A DNA stretch of 55,425 bases. Origin: Streptomyces sp. SID3212. Its GTDB lineage: Bacteria > Actinomycetota > Actinomycetes > Streptomycetales > Streptomycetaceae. The stretch's first letter is position 1. Each line of letters begins with the position of its first letter. The position numbers and the translations under genes were made by a program. The DNA is taken from assembly GCF_009865405.1 (NCBI RefSeq), contig NZ_WWJY01000010.1, positions 1-55,425 on the forward strand, read 5' to 3'. Positions 49,647 to 55,425 of the stretch are shown piece by piece. The notes below the pieces were generated by a model, which was not told where the DNA came from, did no database searches, and worked only from the letters and a program-made list of their open reading frames with translations.

Positions 49647-49865
49647 GGGATGTCCCTTTCGTTGTCGTGTGCGGGCTTCGAGCTGTCCCGAAGTTACCGT
49701 CACCCCGCATAACGCAGGCAGAGGACCGGGAGGTTCCACACCTCTTTACTTTCTTTACCCGAAAGGTCCCCAGGAGGGTCCCCGGGAGCGTCCCAAGGGG
49801 GCCGCCACCCGTTCCCGCGCCGAAAAGAGGGTGACGGAACCCCGCCGGCACGGGACCATGGAGGC

Positions 49866-50297
49866 ATGTCCGGGCCCTCGTACGTCATCCGCGGTTCGGT
49901 CTCCCTGCCGGAGGCCGAGCTCATGTGGCGTTTCTCGCGTTCCTCGGGCCCCGGCGGCCAGCACGTGAACACCAGCGACTCGCAGGTGGAGCTGCGCTTC
50001 GACCTCGCGAAGACGGAGGCCCTGCCGCCGGTCTGGAAGGAGCGGGCGCTGGAGCGGCTGGAGAGCCGGCTGGTCGGAGGCGTGATCACCGTACGCTCGT
50101 CGGAGCACCGCTCACAGTGGCGCAACCGCGAGACGGCGGCCGTACGGCTCACGGCGCTGCTGGCCGAGGCCACGGCCCCGCCGCCCCGGGCGCGCCGCAA
50201 GGGCAAGATCCCGCGCGGGCTCAACGAGCGCAGGCTCCGGGAGAAGAAGCAGCGGGCGGAGACGAAGCGCGGCCGCACGGGCCGCGACTGGACCTGA
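49866..50297 (+). CDS. arfB: Alternative ribosome-rescue peptidyl-tRNA hydrolase ArfB
   Basis: The 143-residue protein has a catalytic GGQ loop at residues 30-32 (SSGPGGQHVNTSDS) in a class I release-factor fold, and a basic C-terminal tail (KGKIPRGLNERRLREKKQ, then KRGRTGR) that enters the mRNA channel of stalled ribosomes. There is no stop-codon-recognition domain, as expected for ArfB/YaeJ. It frees ribosomes stalled on truncated messages. The ATG has GGAGG only one base away, so this site is poorly spaced; another start is not better. It is divergent from the TerD gene. Confidence 0.9.
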   Translation: MSGPSYVIRGSVSLPEAELMWRFSRSSGPGGQHVNTSDSQVELRFDLAKTEALPPVWKERALERLESRLVGGVITVRSSEHRSQWRNRETAAVRLTALLAEATAPPPRARRKGKIPRGLNERRLREKKQRAETKRGRTGRDWT

Positions 50298-50318
50298 CGG
50301 TCCAGGCCGAACGCCCCC

Positions 50319-50924
50319 TCAGCCCCGCCCCAGCGTCCGGTACTTCCCCTGGAAGTACGTCAGCGGCCCGCCCTCCGCGCTCGGCAGCTCCGCCGTCAGC
50401 ACCCGCCCGATCACCAGCGTGTGGTCCCCCGCGACCACCCGTTGTTCCGTACGGCACTCCAGCACCGCCAGCGCCCCGCCGACCAGCGGCGCCCCGCTCA
50501 CCTCGCCCCGCCGGTACGGGATGTCCTCGAACAGCAGCCGGTCGCTGATCCGCCCCTTCATCGCGAAGCGCCCCGCGATGTGCCGCTGGCTCTCCGCGAG
50601 GAGGGACACGCCCCACAGCGGCTGCTCGTCCAGCAGATCGTCCATCCGGGAGCCGTTCCGTACGCTCACCAGCACCAGCGGCGGATCCAGGGACACGGAC
50701 AGGAACGCGGTCGCCGTCATCCCCGCGTCCTGGCCGCCGGGGCCGTCCGCGCTCAGTGCTTCCTCGTGGGCCGTCACCAGCACCACCCCCGCCGCGAGCC
50801 GGGACAGGGCGGCGCGGAACTCGTCGTTGCTCACCCCCTCAGGATGGGGGACGGGAGCGGCCCGGGGGGCCCGGGAATCGGGCCTCGCCGCGGGAGGCGT
50901 CGTAGGAGGGGTCGTCTGGGACAC
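50319..50924 (-). CDS. Flavin reductase family (FMN-binding) protein
   Basis: The 201-residue protein has the split-barrel flavin-reductase core: FRAALSRLAAGVVLVTAHE, GMTATAFLSVSLDPPLVLVS, GVSLLAESQRHIAGRFA, and GDHTLVIGRVL near the C-terminus. Such proteins reduce FMN/FAD with NAD(P)H, often for a partner monooxygenase. The first 30 residues are Pro/Ala-rich and may not be translated; a GTG at about 50834 (VSNDEF) is an alternative start. It converges on arfB, with 21 bp between stops. Confidence 0.87.
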   Translation of the reverse strand: MSQTTPPTTPPAARPDSRAPRAAPVPHPEGVSNDEFRAALSRLAAGVVLVTAHEEALSADGPGGQDAGMTATAFLSVSLDPPLVLVSVRNGSRMDDLLDEQPLWGVSLLAESQRHIAGRFAMKGRISDRLLFEDIPYRRGEVSGAPLVGGALAVLECRTEQRVVAGDHTLVIGRVLTAELPSAEGGPLTYFQGKYRTLGRG

Positions 50925-51074
50925 GCGGAAGACGCTAATCTCGGCTCTCCCCCCGCCGCATCGGGCCAGGGGACCAGCCAGGTCCTAGGACCAGGCGTCG
51001 CGGTCGCCGAGATACCCTCGCGATTTGCTATCAGAAAAGAGTGGGGCGCCGGTACCAGGCACTCCGCCCGGTTC

Positions 51075-51099
51075 GTCACATGATGTGACTTGGGTCACA
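51075..51099. promoter_or_regulatory. Overlapping palindromes, one with a Crp-type consensus, upstream of the diguanylate cyclase gene
   Basis: GTCACAT-G-ATGTGAC (51075-51089) overlaps TGTGA-CTTGGG-TCACA (51084-51099). The second is exactly TGTGA-N6-TCACA, the classical CRP site. A TTGACC -35-like element (51114-51119) follows. A further CTGTG/CACAG inverted repeat lies around 51120-51137. Confidence 0.55.
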
Positions 51100-51227
51100 G
51101 TGGTGAGTATTTGTTGACCCTGTGTACCGGGTGCACAGCTCGCTGTGATTCAGTGACTGGGGACCGTGCAACACGAGAGCCGATGAGAATCCTGGAGTTG
51201 CTGTCGAGGTCTCGGGGAGAGCGAACG

Positions 51228-53009
51228 ATGGAGACCGAGTCGGAGCCGTATGTCCGCCTTGCGACCCTGCGTCAGCTGCATCAGGCTGTCGCCGAACTCA
51301 ACACGGCCCGAAGCCTGGCGGACACCTTGCAGACCGTCGCCGACGGCATCGTCAAGGGGCTCGGCTACGAACTCGCCTGCGTCAACGTGGTCCAGGCCGA
51401 CGGTGACCTCGTCGTCGCCGCCTTCGCCGGGAGCGCCGCCGCCGAGGCGCTGATCACCGGCCGCGTCGGCTCCCGCGCGTCCTGGGAGCGCCGGCTCGTG
51501 ATGGGCGAGTCCTGGGGCTCCCTGCGGTACATCCCGCACACCGAGGGCTGGGTCCTGCTGGAGGACGACGTCCCCCAGTGGCACACCGAGGGCCCCGACC
51601 CCCGCTTCGAGGACGAGTGGCACCCCGCCGACCGGCTCTACGCGCCGATGTACGCGTCGGGCAGCGGCAACGACCTCCTCGGCGTCATATCCGTCGACCG
51701 GCCGCGCGGCGGACGCCGTCCGGGCGCCTGGGGCCGCGAGGCGCTCCAGATGTACGCGTCCCAGGCCGCCATTGCGATCAGCAACGCTCGCCTGCGAGCA
51801 AACATGCAGCGCGCCCTGGTCCGCCTGGAGCGCGAACAGGCCGCCCTGCGGGCCAGCGAGGAGTCCTTCCGCCAGGCCTTCGAGTACGCGCCCAGCGGCA
51901 TGGCCATCGCCGAGATGGGCGGCGACCAGCACGGCCGGCTCCTGCGCACCAACGACGCGCTGTGCCGGCTGCTCGGCCGCCCCGCCTCCGCGATGCGCCG
52001 CTACTCCTTCTCCGACATGGTCCATCCCGAGGACATCGGCACCCTCCTCCGTACCTCCGCCGAGGGCGGCCGCGCCGAGCTGCGCCTGGCCCGCCGCGAC
52101 GGCTCGTACGTCTGGGTCTCGCTGCGCAACTCCGTCGTCGCCGACACCACCGACGGCCCCCGCTTCCTCCTCACCCACGTCGAGGACATAGAGGAGCGCA
52201 AGAGCCGCGAGCTCCAGCTCGCCCACCGCGCCTCGCACGACTCCCTGACCGGCCTGCCCAACAGCGCGGAGCTGCGCGCGCGCCTCAGCGCCCGGCTCTG
52301 TTCGCGGCCCCACGCGATGCGCGAGACCGCGGTGGAGGCGCTGGACAAGGCGTACGGCGGGTACGACGGCATGGTCCGCTACGAGCCCAGTTACGAGGCG
52401 AGTGACGGGTACGACGGCCGGGACACCCGGGACACGTACGAGCCGTACGAGACGTACGAGAGCTACGAGGGGTACGACGGCTACAGCGAGACGGCCGGCG
52501 AGCGCGGCGGTCTGCGCGCCGGCGGCTTCGCGCCGCCGGGATCGCCTCTCGACCACCACGTGCACATGATCGCGCCGGGCGACGTGGCGGGAGACGGCAC
52601 CGACGACGGTACGAAGGGCCTCGCCGTCCTCTTCTGCGACCTCGACGGCTTCAAGTCGATCAACGACCGGTTCGGCCACAACACCGGGGACGCCGTGCTG
52701 ATCGAGGTCGCGCGCCGGCTGACCACGGGCGTACGGGACGGGGACACGGTCGCCCGCCTCGGCGGTGACGAGTTCGTCGTCCTCGCCGACGGCCTGGGCG
52801 CGGCCGACGCCGCCGACCTCGCCGTCCGGCTGCGCAACGCGATCATCCCGCCGATCCGGGTCGACGGCAGGGCGGTCCGGGTGGGCGCCAGCTTCGGCAT
52901 CAGCTGGGCGAGTTGCGGGATGTCGGTCGAGGAGGTCCTCCAGTCGGCGGACCAGCGCATGTACATCGAGAAGCGGTCGCGGAACAAGGTGCACCGCAGG
53001 GCGGGCTGA
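51228..53009 (+). CDS. cdgB: GAF-PAS-GGDEF diguanylate cyclase, CdgB-like
   Basis: The 593-residue protein begins METESEPYVRLATLRQL, which I recall as the start of Streptomyces CdgB. A GAF domain spans about 25-195, a PAS/PAC pair about 205-335, and a GGDEF domain from about 345 to the end. GGDEF itself is at 512-516 (RLGGDEFVV). The product-inhibition I-site RDGD is five residues before it, so the enzyme should make c-di-GMP and be feedback-inhibited. An insert of about 70 residues rich in Tyr, Glu, Asp and Gly splits the domain near 375-445. The ATG follows GGGGAGAG. In Streptomyces, c-di-GMP controls development through BldD. The promoter region is rich in palindromes. Confidence 0.9.
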   Translation: METESEPYVRLATLRQLHQAVAELNTARSLADTLQTVADGIVKGLGYELACVNVVQADGDLVVAAFAGSAAAEALITGRVGSRASWERRLVMGESWGSLRYIPHTEGWVLLEDDVPQWHTEGPDPRFEDEWHPADRLYAPMYASGSGNDLLGVISVDRPRGGRRPGAWGREALQMYASQAAIAISNARLRANMQRALVRLEREQAALRASEESFRQAFEYAPSGMAIAEMGGDQHGRLLRTNDALCRLLGRPASAMRRYSFSDMVHPEDIGTLLRTSAEGGRAELRLARRDGSYVWVSLRNSVVADTTDGPRFLLTHVEDIEERKSRELQLAHRASHDSLTGLPNSAELRARLSARLCSRPHAMRETAVEALDKAYGGYDGMVRYEPSYEASDGYDGRDTRDTYEPYETYESYEGYDGYSETAGERGGLRAGGFAPPGSPLDHHVHMIAPGDVAGDGTDDGTKGLAVLFCDLDGFKSINDRFGHNTGDAVLIEVARRLTTGVRDGDTVARLGGDEFVVLADGLGAADAADLAVRLRNAIIPPIRVDGRAVRVGASFGISWASCGMSVEEVLQSADQRMYIEKRSRNKVHRRAG

Positions 53010-53197
53010 GGAGCGCGGCCCCTGGTCCGCCCAGGGCGGGACGCCGTTCGGGACAAGGCCGGGACATCTTCGCGATGCTTTGTTCACCCGGGCCCGGAAG
53101 GCTTGGCGCCGGGCCGAGCGCCGTCGGGGGGCCTGTTCATTCGAGGTAGGCTCGGTCGGTCGGCGACGCTGGCGAGATGGTGAGGAGTGACCCAGGG

Positions 53198-54211
53198 ATG
53201 ACGGCCGGGAACAACGGCGCGAGCACACCCGAGGACGACGATCCGTTCGGCTATCTGTACGAGGACGGACAGGCGGCGGCCGCCAATCAGCGACGGCAGG
53301 GGGGGTACGGATACCCCGGTCCCGCGGCCCAGCCAGGTGTACCGCGGACGTCGTACAACCAGGTCAGAGCGGTGGGCGAGCGCCAGTACGGCCAGCAGTC
53401 GCAGGTCCCTCAGCAGCAGGGGTACGGCCAGCAGCAGCAGTACGGCCAGGCCCCCTACGCCGGTTACGGCCAGCAGCCGAACGGCCCCGCGCCGACCGGC
53501 CCGTACGGCGCCCCGGCGGCTCCGCACGCCTCCGAATCCACCAGCCGCGTACCGCTCCAGCGCGGCGGCGGCCGGGGTCGCGGCCCCAACGGCCCGAACA
53601 CCAAGGGCCTGCTCATAGGCGCGGTCGCGGTTGTCGCGGTGGTCGTGATCGGAATCACAGCGGCCCTCGTGTCGAGCGGCGGCGACGAGGACAAGAACAA
53701 CGACGCGGCCCCGACGGTCGCCCCGAGCGTCGGCGAGTCGGAGCAGCCCAGCGAGCAGCCCAGCCAGGAGGCGGGGAAGAAGCCGGCGGAGCTGCCCAAG
53801 CAGGACGCCGCGACCCTCCAGCTCACCCCTCCGGCGGCGGTGGCGTCCGACATCCCCGGCGCGAAGGGCACGAACGGCGCGTACGTGTCGCTGAACGGCG
53901 CCGGCGCGGCGGCGACGTGGAAGGTGGAGGTGCCCAAGGCCGGGGCGTACACCCTTTTCGTGACGTACGGCGTGCCGGGCAAGGACGCCAAGACCTCGCT
54001 GTTCGTCAACAGTGACGAGCGCCGCGACATAAACATGAAGAACTTCGCGAAGGCGCCCGAGGGCGCCTGGGACAAGGGGTGGACGGTCACCTACGCGTAC
54101 GTCGACCTCGACAAGGGATCGAACACGTTCAAGATCTCCTGTGAGCAGGGCGACCAGTGCGAGACCGTCCTCGACCAGCTCGAACTGAAGGCGGGTCAGG
54201 TCGACCGCTGA
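53198..54211 (+). CDS. Single-pass membrane protein with Q/G/Y-rich N-terminus and extracellular beta-rich domain
   Basis: The 337-residue protein begins MTAGNNGASTPEDDDPFGYLY. The cytoplasmic part (about 1-130) is Gln/Gly/Tyr/Pro-rich with repeats such as QQQGYGQQQQYGQ. A membrane segment (LLIGAVAVVAVVVIGITAAL) is at about 136-156. Outside, an acidic linker is followed by a beta-rich domain (about 205-330) like a carbohydrate-binding module: GAYVSLNGAGAAATWKVEVP, YTLFVTYGVP, and a Cys pair in SCEQGDQC. It may bind cell-wall sugar. The ATG is about ten bases after AGGAG; an earlier in-frame ATG seven codons upstream is possible. It follows the cyclase gene by 188 bp; a TAGGCT at 53147 may be its -10. 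Confidence 0.8.
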   Translation: MTAGNNGASTPEDDDPFGYLYEDGQAAAANQRRQGGYGYPGPAAQPGVPRTSYNQVRAVGERQYGQQSQVPQQQGYGQQQQYGQAPYAGYGQQPNGPAPTGPYGAPAAPHASESTSRVPLQRGGGRGRGPNGPNTKGLLIGAVAVVAVVVIGITAALVSSGGDEDKNNDAAPTVAPSVGESEQPSEQPSQEAGKKPAELPKQDAATLQLTPPAAVASDIPGAKGTNGAYVSLNGAGAAATWKVEVPKAGAYTLFVTYGVPGKDAKTSLFVNSDERRDINMKNFAKAPEGAWDKGWTVTYAYVDLDKGSNTFKISCEQGDQCETVLDQLELKAGQVDR

Positions 54212-54256
54212 CGCGCTGTCACACGCCGGCCCGGTCTCACGCCCCGATGCGGGCCG

Positions 54257-55108
54257 TCAGGCGCCGATCACCCGCAGGAACCCCGCCACCGTCCCGGTCA
54301 TCGCCTCGCGAGCCGGGGCGAGGTATTTCCGGGGGTCCACGGTCGCCGGACGCGCCGTCAGGTGCTCCCGTACGGCGGCGGTGAACGCCGAGTTGAGCGC
54401 CGTACCGACATTGATCTTGACCATCCCGGCGGCGATCGCCCGGCGGATCTCGTCGTCGGGGACACCGGAAGAGCCGTGCAGGACGAGCGGTACGGACACG
54501 GCTTCGCGCAGGGTGGCGATCAGCGTGTGGTCGAGGGCGGCGGTGCGTGCCGTCATCGCGTGCGACGAACCGACCGCGACCGCCAGCGCGTCCACGCCCG
54601 TCTCGGCGACGAAGACGACCGCCTCCGCCGGGTCCGTACGGACACCCGGGGCGTGCGCCCCGCGCGGCGGTTCACCGTCCTTGCCGCCCACCGCGCCCAG
54701 CTCGGCCTCCACCCAGACGCCGTGGTCGTGACCCCACCGCACGGCCTCGGCGGTGGCCTTGAGGTTCTCCGCGTACGGCAGCTTCGAGGCGTCGAACATC
54801 ACCGAGCTGAACCCCTCGGCCGGCGCGGACCGCAGCAGGTCCGCCGACTCGACGTGGTCGAGGTGCAGCGACAGCGGTACGGAGGCGGCGCGGGCGACGG
54901 CGCTCGCGGCGGCGGCGACGGCGCCGAGACGGCCGCCGTGGAACGCCACCGCGTTCTCCGAGATCTGGAGGATCGCGGGGACGCCGGCCCGCTCGGCCCC
55001 GGCGGCGATCGCCTCCGCGTGCTCCAGGGTGATGACGTTGAAGGCGGCGACGCCGTGTCCGGCGGTCGCGGCGGCGGTGATCAGCTCACCGGTGCTGACG
55101 AGTGGCAC
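54257..55108 (-). CDS. Class II ketose-bisphosphate aldolase (tagatose/fructose type)
   Basis: The 283-residue protein is a zinc-dependent class II aldolase: HGVAAFNVITLEHAEAIAAG, the metal and catalytic motif LSLHLDHVES (Asp-His), FDASKLPYAENLKAT, EAELGAVGGKDGEP with the second metal Glu, VAVGSSHAM and LVLHGSSGVPD. It would split a ketohexose bisphosphate into dihydroxyacetone phosphate and glyceraldehyde 3-phosphate. The GTG start follows GAGG eight bases upstream. It lies downstream of the PfkB kinase gene on the same strand, a layout seen in tagatose/galactosamine pathways, so sugar kinase and aldolase probably act in series. A GAGG-rich gap of 113 bp separates them. Confidence 0.87.
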   Translation of the reverse strand: MPLVSTGELITAAATAGHGVAAFNVITLEHAEAIAAGAERAGVPAILQISENAVAFHGGRLGAVAAAASAVARAASVPLSLHLDHVESADLLRSAPAEGFSSVMFDASKLPYAENLKATAEAVRWGHDHGVWVEAELGAVGGKDGEPPRGAHAPGVRTDPAEAVVFVAETGVDALAVAVGSSHAMTARTAALDHTLIATLREAVSVPLVLHGSSGVPDDEIRRAIAAGMVKINVGTALNSAFTAAVREHLTARPATVDPRKYLAPAREAMTGTVAGFLRVIGA

Positions 55109-55221
55109 AGGGCCTCGGTTTCCCGGGCCGGGGGCCCGTCGTACGTGGTGCTGTCCGGCTGTCCGGTCGTGGGTGGGGGACGAGAGGGCGGGGGCTCACC
55201 GCGCGGCAGGAGAGGGCGGGC

Positions 55222-55425
55222 TCACTGCGCGGGCTGTTCCGTCACGCGTACCCGCGAGAGCAGCTCGCCGTACGCCACCGCGTCGAACTCGCCCGCCACC
55301 GGGGACAGGACCGTCGCCGTGGACAGGGCCACCGCGCGCGTGAGGCGGGCCGGCCACGGGAGGCGCTCCACCAGCGCGGAGAGCAGGCCCGCCACGGCCG
55401 AGTCGCCCGCGCCCGTCGGGTTGCC
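55222..55425 (-). CDS. PfkB-family carbohydrate kinase (C-terminal part only; gene continues past the window)
   Basis: Sixty-seven codons and the stop are present. They begin GNPTGAGDSAVAGLLSAL, the anion-hole and catalytic motif (GAGD) of the PfkB/ribokinase family. The rest is a helical C-terminus ending TEQPAQ. The NPTGAGD form with this spacing is common in 1-phosphofructokinase and tagatose-6-phosphate kinase. It lies upstream of the class II aldolase on the same strand and would feed it a bisphosphate sugar. The substrate cannot be decided from this part. Confidence 0.8.
   Translation of the reverse strand, partial: GNPTGAGDSAVAGLLSALVERLPWPARLTRAVALSTATVLSPVAGEFDAVAYGELLSRVRVTEQPAQ

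Noticed and set aside
51084-51099. BldD operator
   Set aside because: The TGAC/GTCA arms are four bases apart rather than the five of the BldD consensus as I recall it; the Crp-type reading fits exactly.

Overview
The base composition (very GC-rich, strong G/C at third positions), GTG/TTG starts, leaderless starts, LuxR-type two-component system, TetR/MarR-gated transporters, a LAETG surface protein and a BldD/c-di-GMP-type gene (cdgB-like) all point to a Streptomyces chromosome. The order at the right end (TerD protein, ArfB, flavin reductase, GAF-PAS-GGDEF cyclase, sugar genes) resembles the conserved cdgB neighbourhood of streptomycetes as I remember it.

Left end (1-9.25 kb): the right end of what looks like an integrated defence island. 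On the minus strand lie a serine/threonine kinase, a SNF2-type helicase (DrmD-like) and a large Eco57I-class adenine methylase (DrmMI-like, running off the left edge). This is the expected order of the first two genes of a class 1 DISARM anti-phage system. The island appears to end at 9211-9252 in a detached 3' half of a tRNA-Thr(TGT) gene followed by a tRNA-type terminator, which is what a site-specific integration leaves behind. A kinase N-lobe fragment and a 23S rRNA sarcin-ricin-like stretch lie just inside the boundary.

9.3-18.5 kb: three small genes of unknown role (133, 48 and 41 aa), a DUF2090 aldolase-like gene, an MMPL transporter remnant, a MarR regulator divergent from a cytosolic amidohydrolase, a histidine kinase/response regulator pair, and a second, paralogous amidohydrolase made as a Tat-exported lipoprotein.

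18.5-30.6 kb: a TetR/DHA2 efflux pair with a clear palindromic operator, an isochorismatase-family hydrolase, a membrane-anchored kinase, a TetR + TetX-like flavin monooxygenase operon with a promoter/operator that implies a leaderless message, an NAD-dependent epimerase, a LAETG surface protein, a DUF899 protein, a CPCC protein, a GGCT-fold-like protein and an alpha/beta hydrolase.

30.6-46.3 kb: a secreted beta-propeller protein, a MOSC + ferredoxin-reductase + 2Fe-2S fusion, a CBS-pair protein, a coiled-coil/Mrr nuclease/TerD fusion, an FAD oxidoreductase, an APH(6)-like kinase, a GNAT enzyme, a Uma2-family nuclease-fold protein, a DHA2 pump, a quinone-oxidoreductase-like dehydrogenase, tandem 16/17-bp repeat arrays, an FAD oxidoreductase and a pentapeptide-repeat protein.

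46.3-55.4 kb: a protein of unknown function, an M1 lipoprotein peptidase, a GNAT enzyme, a TerD protein, ArfB, a flavin reductase, the CdgB-like diguanylate cyclase behind overlapping palindromes that fit a Crp site, a Q/G/Y-rich membrane protein with an extracellular beta-rich domain, a class II aldolase and the end of a PfkB sugar kinase. The best leads are the kinase-linked DISARM island, the Mrr-TerD fusion, the TetX-like operon and the tandem repeat arrays. All family names come from reading the translations by eye; nothing was searched.
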